A stretch of DNA of 64,000 bases, taken from the NCBI RefSeq assembly GCF_027257875.1, contig NZ_JAPVQY010000005.1, positions 89,816-153,815 on the forward strand, written 5' to 3'. Position 1 is the first letter of the stretch; each line of letters begins with the position of its first letter. The translations under genes were made by a program, and so were the position numbers. The notes below the pieces were generated by a model. The model was not told the origin of the DNA. It saw only the letters and a list, made by a program, of their open reading frames with translations, and searched no databases. Positions 55,563-64,000 of the stretch are shown here, piece after piece. The stretch comes from Burkholderia sp. IMCC1007 (GTDB taxonomy: Bacteria > Pseudomonadota > Gammaproteobacteria > Burkholderiales > Burkholderiaceae).

Positions 55563-56507
55563 ATGACGCCTCTCGTTCCGCCCGATGCCAGTCAGGATGA
55601 ACCCGCGATCGCCGAGCGCATCGCATCGGCGATGCCGTTGATGACGCCGATCCACCGTCGCATGGGCGAGTTCGTGCTCGCGAACCCGTTTCGCGCGGCG
55701 ACGATGCGCATCGACGAACTCGCGCAAGCGGTGAATGCATCGATCGCGACCGCGAACCGCTTCGCGAAAGCGCTCGGCTTCGACGGCTATCCGGCGATGC
55801 GCGCGGCGCTCGTGCGCGGCTTCGAGGCGACGCTCGGCCCGGTCGAGCGGCTGCGTTCCGCGCAGGAGCAGGAGGCGAGCGTGCGCGGCGCCGCGTGGAT
55901 CGACGCGGTGTTCGACCAGGCCGTCGCGAACATCGAGCACACGCGCGCGCAGCTGGATGCGAGCGATGTCGAAGCGGCCGTCGAGGCGATCGTCGGCGCG
56001 CGGCGCGTGCTGATTCTCGGCGCCGGTTCGAGCGCGTTTCTCGCCGGGCTGATGGAGCACGGGCTGTCGGTGTGCCACGACAACGTGCAATCGCTCGCGC
56101 TGCTGGGCGGCCCGTCGCATGCGGCGCGGCGCCTGTATACGGCCGACTCGCGCGATCTCGTGATCGCGCTTGCATTTCCGCGCTACGTGAAGGACACGAT
56201 CGAACTGGCCCGTCGAGCGGCGGCGCGCGGCGCGCGCGTGCTCGGCATCACCGACGGCCCGCAATCGCCGCTCGCGCCGATCGCGTCGCTGAACCTGTAC
56301 GTGAACGCCGAGCGGCGTTTCGCGGCCACGTCGGAAGCGGCCGTGCTGACGATGATCGAGGCGCTGATCGACGCGGTCGCGCTGCGCACGCACCGTTCCG
56401 CGAAGTCGGCCGCCGAAATGACCGAATTCCTGTTGCCCTGGCTGATTCAGCCTCAAGCGGTGCAGCCGGCCGCCAACCCTTCTTCCTCCGGCCCGAAACA
56501 ATCATGA
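55563..56507 (+). CDS. RpiR family transcriptional regulator
   Basis: 314 residues. N-terminal helix-turn-helix of the HTH_6 type (~35-80: MRIDELAQAVNASIATANRFAKALGF) and a SIS sugar-isomerase-like domain (~130-265: VLILGAGSSAFLAGLMEHGL, DLVIALAFPRYVKDT). RpiR proteins usually respond to phosphorylated ligands. It is the first gene of the peptide operon; stop overlaps the peptidase start (ATGA), so it is likely autoregulated and controls the operon. Confidence 0.92.
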   Translation: MTPLVPPDASQDEPAIAERIASAMPLMTPIHRRMGEFVLANPFRAATMRIDELAQAVNASIATANRFAKALGFDGYPAMRAALVRGFEATLGPVERLRSAQEQEASVRGAAWIDAVFDQAVANIEHTRAQLDASDVEAAVEAIVGARRVLILGAGSSAFLAGLMEHGLSVCHDNVQSLALLGGPSHAARRLYTADSRDLVIALAFPRYVKDTIELARRAAARGARVLGITDGPQSPLAPIASLNLYVNAERRFAATSEAAVLTMIEALIDAVALRTHRSAKSAAEMTEFLLPWLIQPQAVQPAANPSSSGPKQS

Positions 56508-57493
56508 CTTCACCCGCGATCGTCGCGATTCACGGCGGCGCAGGCACGATCCTGCGCGATGCAATGGATAGCGACACCGAACGCCAGTACCGTGCCGAGC
56601 TGACCGCGATCCTGCAGGCCGCGCAGCAGGTGCTCGCCGACGGCGGCAGCGCGCTCGACGCCGTCACCGTCGCGGTGCGGATGCTCGAGGACTGCCCGCT
56701 GTTCAACGCCGGGCGCGGCGCCGTCTATACGGCCGAAGGCAAGCACGAACTCGACGCCGCGGTGATGGACGGCGCGACGCTCGCCGCAGGCGCGATCTGC
56801 TGCGCGACGCGCGTGCGCAACCCGGTGCTCGCCGCACGACGCGTGATGGAAGCGAGCGAGCACGTGCTGTTCGCCGGTGCGGGCGCCGACGCGTTCGCGG
56901 CCGCGCAAGGGCTCGAACTCGTCGAGCCCGGCTACTTCGACACCGAAGCGCGGCACGCGCAGTGGTTGAAGGCGCGCACGGCGGCCGGCATGATGCTCGA
57001 CCACGATGCGGCCAGCTTCGCATTCCGCGCTGCCGCACAACCCGCCGAGCCGCTCGATCCGGACCGCAAGCACGGCACGGTCGGCGCGGTCGCGTGCGAC
57101 GTGCACGGCCATATCGCGGCGGCCACGTCGACGGGCGGCATCACGAACAAGCAGCCGGGGCGCGTCGGCGATTCGCCGATCATCGGCGCGGGCTGCTACG
57201 CGGACGACGCGACCTGCGCGGTATCCGCGACCGGCACCGGCGAGATGTTCATCCGGCTCGCGACCGCGCACGACGTGGCCGCGCAGATCGCGTATCGCGG
57301 CGCGTCGCTCGCCGACGCCACGCACGACGTCGTGATGAACAAGCTGCCGCGGCTCGCCGGCCGCGGCGGAATCATCGCGGTCGATGCGCACGGCAACGTC
57401 GCGATGCCGTTCAACACGGAAGGGATGTATCGCGGCTACGCGCGCGTCGGCGAGACGCCGGTGGTCGGCATCTACCGCGACGATGCGGCCTGA
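56504..57493 (+). CDS. iaaA: Isoaspartyl peptidase / L-asparaginase
   Basis: 329 residues, N-terminal nucleophile hydrolase. It autocleaves before the catalytic Thr192 in [11 protein letters not shown]; the preceding alpha region contains [14 protein letters not shown] and [12 protein letters not shown] are also diagnostic. It releases aspartate from beta-aspartyl dipeptides and hydrolyses asparagine. Placement with a Gsi-type transporter matches the E. coli iaaA-gsiABCD operon. Confidence 0.94.
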   Translation: MTSPAIVAIHGGAGTILRDAMDSDTERQYRAELTAILQAAQQVLADGGSALDAVTVAVRMLEDCPLFNAGRGAVYTAEGKHELDAAVMDGATLAAGAICCATRVRNPVLAARRVMEASEHVLFAGAGADAFAAAQGLELVEPGYFDTEARHAQWLKARTAAGMMLDHDAASFAFRAAAQPAEPLDPDRKHGTVGAVACDVHGHIAAATSTGGITNKQPGRVGDSPIIGAGCYADDATCAVSATGTGEMFIRLATAHDVAAQIAYRGASLADATHDVVMNKLPRLAGRGGIIAVDAHGNVAMPFNTEGMYRGYARVGETPVVGIYRDDAA

Positions 57494-57520
57494 TCGCGGA
57501 TCGCACGAGGAGAGCTTCGC

Positions 57521-59428
57521 ATGAGTTCGAGCCGAAACCCGTCCGCGCTGGTGCTGCCCGAGCAGCGCGTGGTTGCCGTCGACGACCTGTCGGTGATGTT
57601 CCGCCGCGAAAACGCGACGTTCGACGCGGTGCGCAACGTGTCGTTTCACGTCGATCGCGGCGAGACGCTCGCGATCGTCGGCGAATCGGGCTCGGGCAAG
57701 TCGGTCACGTCGCTCGCGCTGATGCGGCTCGTCGAGCACGGCGGCGGCGAGATCACCAGCGGCCGGATCGCGTTGCGCCGCCGCGGCGGCACGCTCGTCG
57801 ACCTCGCGCAGGCGAGCGCGGCGGCGATGCGCGGCATCCGCGGCGCGGACATCGCGATGATCTTCCAGGAGCCGATGACGTCGCTGAACCCGGTGTTTAC
57901 GGTCGGCGACCAGATCAGCGAGGCGATCGCGCTGCACCAGTCGAAGCGCGCGGCCGAAGCTCGCGCGGAAGCGCTGCGGCTGCTCGATCTCGTGCGCATC
58001 CCGGAAGCGCGCCGCGTGTTTGCACGCTATCCGCACCAGCTGTCCGGCGGGATGCGCCAGCGCGTGATGATCGCGATGGCGCTGTCGTGCCGGCCCGCGC
58101 TGCTGATCGCCGACGAGCCGACGACCGCGCTCGACGTGACGATCCAGGCGCAGATCCTGCAGCTGATCCGCGGGCTGCAGGACGAAATGAACATGGGCGT
58201 GATCTTCATCACGCACGACATGGGCGTGGTCGCCGAAGTGGCCGACCGCGTGCTCGTGATGTACCGCGGCGAGAAGGTCGAGGAGGGCGAGTCGGACCGC
58301 ATCTTCGCGACGCCCGCGCATCGCTACACGCGGGCGCTGCTCGCGGCCGTGCCGCGGCTCGGCTCGATGCTGGGCACCGACGCACCCGAGAAATTCCCGC
58401 TGCTGAAGGTGGACGGCGCGAACGCGGCGGCCGCGGCCCCGACCACGGCATCCGCCGCGAACGGCGCTGCGCAACCGCCCGTCGATCATGCCGCCCCGCC
58501 GATCCTGCGCGTGCGCGATCTCGTCACGCGCTTTCCGGTGAAGAGCGGCGTGTTCGGCCGCGTGTCGCAATACGTGCATGCGGTCGAGCGCGTGAGCTTC
58601 GAGCTGCGCGCGGGCGAGACGCTCGCGCTCGTCGGCGAATCGGGCTGCGGCAAGTCGACCACCGGTCGTTCGCTGTTGCGCCTCGTCGAATCGCAAAGCG
58701 GCTCGATCGAATTCGACGGCCGCGACATCAGCGCGCTGAAGGGTTCGGACCTGCAGGCGCTGCGTCGCAACATCCAGTTCATCTTCCAGGATCCGTTCGC
58801 GTCGCTGAACCCGCGCCTGACCGTCGGCTTCTCGATCATGGAGCCGCTGCTCGTGCACGGCGTCGCGAGCGGCCGCGAAGCGCAGGCGCGCGTCGACTGG
58901 CTGCTCGACAAGGTCGGCCTGCCGCCGGAAGCCGCGCGCCGCTATCCGCACGAATTCTCGGGTGGCCAGCGCCAGCGGATCGCGATCGCGCGTGCGCTCG
59001 CGCTGAACCCGAAGGTCGTGATCGCCGACGAGTCGGTGTCGGCGCTCGACGTGTCGGTGCAGGCGCAGATCGTCAACCTGATGCTCGACCTGCAGCGCGA
59101 ACTCGGCGTCGCGTACCTGTTCATCTCGCACGACATGGCGGTGGTCGAGCGCATCAGCCATCGCGTCGCGGTGATGTATCTCGGCCAGATCGTCGAGATC
59201 GGCCCGCGCCGCGCGGTGTTCGAGGCGCCGCAGCATCCGTACACGAAGAAGCTGATGAGCGCGGTGCCGGTGGCCGACCCCGCGCGCCGGCATGCGCCGC
59301 GCCAGCTCGCGGCCGACGAGATTCCGAGCCCGATCCGCGCGGTCGGCGACGAGCCGACCGTCGCACCGCTCGTCGCGGTCGGTCCCGATCATTACGTCGC
59401 GACGCATCGCGTCGGCGGCGCGTATTGA
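57521..59428 (+). CDS. gsiA: Glutathione/dipeptide ABC transporter, fused ATP-binding protein
   Basis: 635 residues with two nucleotide-binding domains. Domain 1: Walker A GESGSGKS (~57), signature LSGGMRQRV, Walker [13 protein letters not shown]. Domain 2: Walker [11 protein letters not shown], signature [12 protein letters not shown], Walker [12 protein letters not shown]. Each ends in an oligopeptide-type C-terminal region. GAGGAG precedes ATG 57521. Confidence 0.93.
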   Translation: MSSSRNPSALVLPEQRVVAVDDLSVMFRRENATFDAVRNVSFHVDRGETLAIVGESGSGKSVTSLALMRLVEHGGGEITSGRIALRRRGGTLVDLAQASAAAMRGIRGADIAMIFQEPMTSLNPVFTVGDQISEAIALHQSKRAAEARAEALRLLDLVRIPEARRVFARYPHQLSGGMRQRVMIAMALSCRPALLIADEPTTALDVTIQAQILQLIRGLQDEMNMGVIFITHDMGVVAEVADRVLVMYRGEKVEEGESDRIFATPAHRYTRALLAAVPRLGSMLGTDAPEKFPLLKVDGANAAAAAPTTASAANGAAQPPVDHAAPPILRVRDLVTRFPVKSGVFGRVSQYVHAVERVSFELRAGETLALVGESGCGKSTTGRSLLRLVESQSGSIEFDGRDISALKGSDLQALRRNIQFIFQDPFASLNPRLTVGFSIMEPLLVHGVASGREAQARVDWLLDKVGLPPEAARRYPHEFSGGQRQRIAIARALALNPKVVIADESVSALDVSVQAQIVNLMLDLQRELGVAYLFISHDMAVVERISHRVAVMYLGQIVEIGPRRAVFEAPQHPYTKKLMSAVPVADPARRHAPRQLAADEIPSPIRAVGDEPTVAPLVAVGPDHYVATHRVGGAY

Positions 59429-59565
59429 ACACGCGAACGCGCGGGAGCGTGCATATGGACCGAAGCTGCGCACGAGCAAGGCAACGGCGTCTTTTTCCCG
59501 AAAGGGGGCAGTCACGCCGCGATTTCCACCACGCGTTACCGAATCATCCACAGGAGCCCAACAAG

Positions 59566-61128
59566 ATGAACAAGCCGTATTCGTTCCCGATGTTCCGTCC
59601 GCGCGCGCTGTTCGCCGCGGGGGCCGGCGCGCTCGCGTTGTCGGTCGCGGTGCCCGCGTTCGCGCAGCAGAACGTCGTGGTCGCCGTGTACTCGACGTTT
59701 ACGACGATGGACCCGTACGACGCGAACGATACGGTGTCGCAGGCTGTCGTCAAGTCGTTCTACGAAGGCCTGTTCGGTTTCGACCGGAACATGAAGCTCG
59801 TCAACGTGCTCGCGACCAGCTATACGGCGTCGCCCGACGCGAAGGTGTACACGGTCAAACTGCGCCAGGGTGTGAAATTCCACGACGGCACCGACTTCAA
59901 TGCCGCCGCGGTGAAGGCGAATTTCGACCGCGTGACCGATCCGGCGAACAAGCTGAAGCGGTACGGCCTGTTCCGGGTGATCGAAAAGACCGAAGTGGTC
60001 GATCCGAACACCGTGCGGTTCACGTTGCGCGAGCCGTTCTCGGCGTTCATCAACACGCTCGCGCACCCGTCCGCGGTGATGATTTCGCCGGCCGCGCTGA
60101 AGAAGTGGGGGCGCGACGTGTCGCTGCATCCGGTCGGCACCGGCCCGTTCGAGTTCGTCGAATGGAAGCAGACCGACGACATGAAGGTGAAGAAATTCGC
60201 CGGCTACTGGAAGAAGGGGTATCCGAAGATCGACGCGATCGACTGGAAACCGGTGGTCGACAACAACACGCGCGCCGCGCTGATCAAGACCGGCGAGGCC
60301 GATTTCGCGTTCACGATTCCGTTCGAGCAGGCGACCGACCTGAAGAGCAATCCGAAGGTGGACCTGATCGAGGCGCCGTCGATCATCCAGCGCTACATTT
60401 CGCTGAACACGCGGCAAAAGCCGTTCGATAACCCGAAGGTGCGCGAAGCGCTGAACTACGCGGTCAACAAGGATGCGCTCGCGAAGGTCGTGTTCGCCGG
60501 TTACGCGACACCGCAGACGGGCGTGGCGCCGACGGGCGTCGAATACGCGACGAAACTCGGGCCCTGGCCGTACGACCCGGCGAAGGCGCGTGCGCTGCTG
60601 AAGGAGGCCGGCTATCCGAACGGTTTCGAATCAACGCTGTGGTCTGCCTACAATCACACGACGGCGCAGAAGGTGATCCAGTTCGTCCAGCAGCAGCTTG
60701 CGCAGGTCGGCGTGAAGGTGCAGGTACAGGCGCTCGAGGCCGGCGAGCGGGTCGCTCGCGTTGAGAGCGCCCAGGATGCGGCGAAGGCGCCGGTGCGGAT
60801 GTACTACAGCGGCTGGTCCGCGTCGACCGGCGAGGCGAACTGGGCGCTGTCGCCGCTGCTTGCTTCGGAGTCGGCGCCGCCGAAGCTGTACAACACGGCG
60901 TACTACAAGAACGGTCTGGTCGACGACGATCTCGCGCAGGCGCTCTCCACGACCGATCGCGCGAAGAAGGCCAGCCTCTACGCCGATGCGCAGAAGCAGA
61001 TCTGGGCCGACGCGCCGTGGATCTTTCTCGTGCAGGAGAAGATCGTCTACGCACGGAGCAAGCGTCTGCAGGGCATGTACGTGATGCCGGACGGCTCGTT
61101 CAACTTCGACGAGATCTCGGTGAAATGA
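59566..61128 (+). CDS. gsiB: Glutathione/dipeptide-binding periplasmic protein
   Basis: 520 residues. A signal peptide ends near AFA (~35), then the SBP_bac_5 fold: [31 protein letters not shown], and [13 protein letters not shown]. It binds glutathione or small peptides for the permease that follows. CAGGAG is 10 nt upstream of ATG 59566. A 137-nt gap separates it from gsiA. Confidence 0.93.
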   Translation: MNKPYSFPMFRPRALFAAGAGALALSVAVPAFAQQNVVVAVYSTFTTMDPYDANDTVSQAVVKSFYEGLFGFDRNMKLVNVLATSYTASPDAKVYTVKLRQGVKFHDGTDFNAAAVKANFDRVTDPANKLKRYGLFRVIEKTEVVDPNTVRFTLREPFSAFINTLAHPSAVMISPAALKKWGRDVSLHPVGTGPFEFVEWKQTDDMKVKKFAGYWKKGYPKIDAIDWKPVVDNNTRAALIKTGEADFAFTIPFEQATDLKSNPKVDLIEAPSIIQRYISLNTRQKPFDNPKVREALNYAVNKDALAKVVFAGYATPQTGVAPTGVEYATKLGPWPYDPAKARALLKEAGYPNGFESTLWSAYNHTTAQKVIQFVQQQLAQVGVKVQVQALEAGERVARVESAQDAAKAPVRMYYSGWSASTGEANWALSPLLASESAPPKLYNTAYYKNGLVDDDLAQALSTTDRAKKASLYADAQKQIWADAPWIFLVQEKIVYARSKRLQGMYVMPDGSFNFDEISVK

Positions 61129-61195
61129 CGGCGGTTCACCCGCCACGCGGTGCCGGCGGCGCAAGCCGCCGGCGCGTTGACCCGATCGGTGCCCC

Positions 61196-62116
61196 ATGCT
61201 GAATTTTCTCGTCAAACGCCTGTTCGGCCTGCTGCCCACGCTCGCGATCGTCGCGGTGCTGGTGTTCCTGTTCGTGCATCTGCTGCCCGGCGATCCGGCG
61301 CGGCTCGCGGCCGGCCCCGAAGCCGACGACGCGACGGTCGCGCTCGTGCGTGCCGATCTCGGGCTCGACAAGCCGATGCCGAACCAGTTCGCGGACTTCT
61401 TCGTGAAGATCGCGCACGGCGATTTCGGCATGTCGACGCGCAGCAAGCGGCCGGTGTCGACCGAGATCGGCGAGCGGTTCATGCCGACGCTGCTGCTCAC
61501 GCTCGTCAGCATGGTGTGGGCGACGGCGTTCGGGATGGCGATCGGGATCGCGTCGGCGGTGTGGCGCAATCGCTGGCCCGACCGACTCGGGATGACGCTC
61601 GCGGTGTCGGGCATCTCGTTTCCGGCATTTGCGCTCGGCATGCTGCTGATGGAGATCTTCTCGGTGAAGCTCGGCTGGCTGCCGGTCGTGCCGGACGGCA
61701 CGTGGAAGAGCTACGTGCTGCCGTCGCTGACGCTCGGCGCCGCGGTTGCGGCCGTGATGGCGCGCTTCACGCGCGCGTCGTTCGTCGAGGTGCTGAACGA
61801 GGACTTCGTGCGCACCGCGCGCGCGAAGGGCGTGCACGAGCCGATGGTCGTGCTCAAGCACTGCCTGCGCAACGCGATGATTCCGGTCGTCACGATGATG
61901 GGCCTGCAGTTCGGCTTCCTGCTCGGCGGCTCGATCGTCGTCGAGGCCGTGTTCAACTGGCCGGGGCTCGGGCGCCTGCTGGTCGACGCGGTGACGATGC
62001 GCGACTACCCGGTGATCCAGGCGATCGTGCTGCTGTTCTCGCTGGAATTCATCCTGATCAACCTGACCGTCGACGTGCTGTACGCGGTCATCAACCCGAC
62101 CATCCGGTTCAAGTGA
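61196..62116 (+). CDS. gsiC: Peptide/glutathione ABC transporter permease
   Basis: 306 residues, the length of E. coli GsiC. Six membrane helices start with [20 protein letters not shown]. The EAA loop is [20 protein letters not shown]. Between gsiB and gsiD in the same direction. Confidence 0.94.
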   Translation: MLNFLVKRLFGLLPTLAIVAVLVFLFVHLLPGDPARLAAGPEADDATVALVRADLGLDKPMPNQFADFFVKIAHGDFGMSTRSKRPVSTEIGERFMPTLLLTLVSMVWATAFGMAIGIASAVWRNRWPDRLGMTLAVSGISFPAFALGMLLMEIFSVKLGWLPVVPDGTWKSYVLPSLTLGAAVAAVMARFTRASFVEVLNEDFVRTARAKGVHEPMVVLKHCLRNAMIPVVTMMGLQFGFLLGGSIVVEAVFNWPGLGRLLVDAVTMRDYPVIQAIVLLFSLEFILINLTVDVLYAVINPTIRFK

Positions 62117-62123
62117 GGCCAGC

Positions 62124-63017
62124 ATGAACGCGACTGTCCAGCCCGCGGCGCCGGCCGCATCGAACGCGATCCGCACGCCGTGGCGCGAATTCTGGCGCAA
62201 GTTCCGCAAGCAGACCGTCGCGCTCGTCGCGGGCGGCTTCGTGCTCGCGCTCGTCGTGCTCGCGTTCGTCGGCCCGCACATCGTGCCGTTCGATCCGGAG
62301 AATTATTTCGACTACGACGCGCTGAACGCGGGGCCGTCGGCCGTGCACTGGTTCGGCGTCGATTCGCTCGGCCGCGACATCTTCAGCCGGATCATCACCG
62401 GCACGCGGATCTCGCTCGCGGCCGGCTTCTTCTCGGTCGCGCTCGGCGCGGTGATCGGCACGTTCTTCGGGCTGCTCGCCGGCTATTACGAAGGCTGGTG
62501 GGACCGCATCACGATGCGCGTGGCCGACGTGCTGTTCGCGTTCCCGGGCATCCTGCTCGCGATCGGCGTGGTCGCGATCCTCGGCAACGGGATGGTCAAC
62601 GTGATCTGCGCGGTCGCGATCTTCAGCATCCCGGCGTTCGCGCGGCTCGTGCGCGGCAACACGCTGATGCTCAAGCACATGACCTACGTCGAGGCCGCGC
62701 GCAGCATCGGTGCGTCCGACTGGACGATCATCGTGCGGCACATCCTGCCGGGCACCGTGTCGTCGGTCGTCGTCTACTTCACGATGCGGATCGGCACGTC
62801 GATCATCACCGCCGCGAGCCTGTCGTTCCTCGGGCTCGGCGCGCAGCCGCCGACGCCGGAGTGGGGCGCGATGCTCAACGAGGCGCGCGCGGACATGGTG
62901 ACGGCGCCGCACATCGCGGTGTTCCCGAGCCTCGCGATCTTCCTGACCGTGCTCGCGTTCAACCTGCTCGGCGACGGGCTGCGCGACGCGCTCGACCCGA
63001 AGCTGGAGCGCCGTTGA
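62124..63017 (+). CDS. gsiD: Peptide/glutathione ABC transporter permease
   Basis: 297 residues. The cytoplasmic N-terminal helix region is typical for DppC/GsiD ([16 protein letters not shown]), followed by six membrane helices. The EAA loop is [20 protein letters not shown]. It starts 8 nt after gsiC. Its stop shares a base with the start of the peptidase gene (TGATG). Confidence 0.94.
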   Translation: MNATVQPAAPAASNAIRTPWREFWRKFRKQTVALVAGGFVLALVVLAFVGPHIVPFDPENYFDYDALNAGPSAVHWFGVDSLGRDIFSRIITGTRISLAAGFFSVALGAVIGTFFGLLAGYYEGWWDRITMRVADVLFAFPGILLAIGVVAILGNGMVNVICAVAIFSIPAFARLVRGNTLMLKHMTYVEAARSIGASDWTIIVRHILPGTVSSVVVYFTMRIGTSIITAASLSFLGLGAQPPTPEWGAMLNEARADMVTAPHIAVFPSLAIFLTVLAFNLLGDGLRDALDPKLERR

Positions 63018-64000
63018 TGCGGGCAGCACCGATGTGGACGGCGACGCTGCCAGCCGGGCCGCGCGGCACGATCGCCGACGTGCCGGGCGTGACGGTCGGC
63101 CATGCGACGCTCGATGCCGGCGGCGTACAGACCGGCGTCACCGTCGTGAAGCCGCATCCGGGCGACGTGTATCGCAGCAAGGTGCCGGCGGGCGCCGCCG
63201 TGATCAACGGCTTCGGCAAGAGCGTCGGGCTCGTGCAGGTCGACGAACTCGGCACGCTCGATACGCCGATCGCGCTGACCAACACGTTCGGCGTCGGCAC
63301 GATCGCGCAAGCACAGGTCCGCGCGGCCATCGCCGCGAATCCGCAGATCGGCCGCGACTGGTCGACCGTCAATCCGCTCGTGTTCGAGTGCAACGACGGG
63401 TATCTGAACGACATCCAGGCATTCGCGGTGACGGCCGCGCATTACGACGATGCGTGCCGCACCGCCGCGCGCGACTTCGCACGCGGTGCGGTGGGCGCCG
63501 GGCGCGGGATGTCGTGTTTCGACCTGAAGGGCGGGATCGGCTCGGCGTCGCGCGTGGCCGTCGCGGCCGGCCGGCCGTATACGGTCGGCGCGCTCGTGCT
63601 CGCGAATTTCGGCCGGGTGCCGATGCTCACGCTCGGCGGCGTGCCGGTCGGGCGCATCGTCGCGCAACGACGGGCAGCGGCGGTCACGCATGCTGCGCCG
63701 CCCGAGCAAGGCTCGATCATCCTGTTGCTCGCGACCGATGCGCCGCTCGATGCGCGGCAGTTGTCGCGGCTCGCACGCCGCGCGGGGGCGGGGCTGGCCC
63801 GCACGGGTTCCGTGTATGGGCATGGCAGCGGCGACATCGCGCTCGCCTTCTCGACCGCCTACACGATCGCGCACGATGCATCGACGATCGCGCTGCCGGC
63901 CCTCGTCGCCGATGCTGCGCTCGATCCGCTGTTCATGGCCGCGGCCGAAAGCGTCGAGCACGCGATCGCCGACGCGCTGCTGCAGGCCGTGACCGTCGCC
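63017..64000 (+). CDS. DmpA-type P1 aminopeptidase (3' partial)
   Basis: The first 328 residues of a ~340-residue protein that runs off the window. It begins [36 protein letters not shown] contains the self-cleavage site before Ser of IGSASR, typical of N-terminal nucleophile peptidases of the DmpA/BapA family. They release N-terminal amino acids, including D- or beta-residues. It is translationally coupled to gsiD and would process imported dipeptides together with IaaA. Confidence 0.92.
   Translation, partial: MRAAPMWTATLPAGPRGTIADVPGVTVGHATLDAGGVQTGVTVVKPHPGDVYRSKVPAGAAVINGFGKSVGLVQVDELGTLDTPIALTNTFGVGTIAQAQVRAAIAANPQIGRDWSTVNPLVFECNDGYLNDIQAFAVTAAHYDDACRTAARDFARGAVGAGRGMSCFDLKGGIGSASRVAVAAGRPYTVGALVLANFGRVPMLTLGGVPVGRIVAQRRAAAVTHAAPPEQGSIILLLATDAPLDARQLSRLARRAGAGLARTGSVYGHGSGDIALAFSTAYTIAHDASTIALPALVADAALDPLFMAAAESVEHAIADALLQAVTVA

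Noticed and set aside
56510..59551. 1,013-codon minus-strand frame opposite iaaA and gsiA
   Set aside because: Antisense shadow; repeated R/H/D-rich composition and no recognisable domain, while IaaA and GsiA motifs are complete on plus.

Overview
The window is about 68% GC, gene-dense, and reads as a chromosomal segment of a Burkholderia species, probably of the B. cepacia complex. That placement is an inference from codon use, gene families and the catabolic clusters present; no rRNA or tRNA gene is visible to confirm it. I see no prophage, insertion sequence, CRISPR array or replication origin.

Layout. 1-6032: three consecutive plus-strand genes for a DUF2126/transglutaminase-like protein (5' end outside the window), a circularly permuted ATP-grasp/alpha-E fusion and a transglutaminase, i.e. 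a predicted peptide-ligase/peptidase system of unknown product. 6217-11224: a small orphan, proline iminopeptidase, an AhpD-like protein, a secreted cupin, a MocR regulator and a divergent HD-domain protein. 11361-18578 (minus): a seven-gene, mostly ATGA-coupled operon that combines the full AEP pathway (PEP mutase, phosphonopyruvate decarboxylase, AEP transaminase) with two nucleotidyltransferase modules, a CDP-alcohol phosphatidyltransferase, a 2OG-Fe(II) oxygenase and a flippase-like membrane protein. It is predicted to make an AEP (perhaps hydroxy-AEP) phosphonolipid or similar conjugate and is the most interesting system here. 19265-28470: acetyl-CoA hydrolase/CoA-transferase, an EmrB-type exporter with a divergent MarR, a DUF2938 protein with a divergent MerR, an HhH protein behind an FNR-type box, an RpoD-like second sigma factor and two low-complexity exported proteins. 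28581-30440: ilvD.

30734-39554: hydroxyproline catabolism. Reductase, ketoglutarate-semialdehyde dehydrogenase and permease lie on the minus strand, and epimerase plus three-subunit D-hydroxyproline dehydrogenase on the plus strand, separated by a promoter region with a perfect 21-bp inverted repeat. Within the dehydrogenase operon, three tandem repeats each encode a coupled mini-ORF. 39600-45893: a LysR regulator and a 3-hydroxybenzoate/gentisate operon (gentisate dioxygenase, fumarylpyruvate hydrolase, maleylpyruvate isomerase, 3-hydroxybenzoate 6-hydroxylase, aromatic acid transporter). 46022-47223: a BigR/SqrR-type persulfide sensor with a split YeeE/YedE transporter. 47354-47551: a 9-bp minisatellite. 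47576-54822: DUF2917 protein, a second MocR, a small SOS-controlled gene with two LexA boxes, a di-haem peroxidase, a metallophosphoesterase, a methyltransferase behind a SoxR-like promoter and two small membrane proteins. 55563-64000: RpiR regulator, beta-aspartyl peptidase, GsiABCD-type peptide/glutathione importer and a DmpA-type aminopeptidase (cut by the window end), forming a peptide-scavenging operon.

Boundaries come from reading frames, start-codon context and family length. Regulatory sites are motif matches only.
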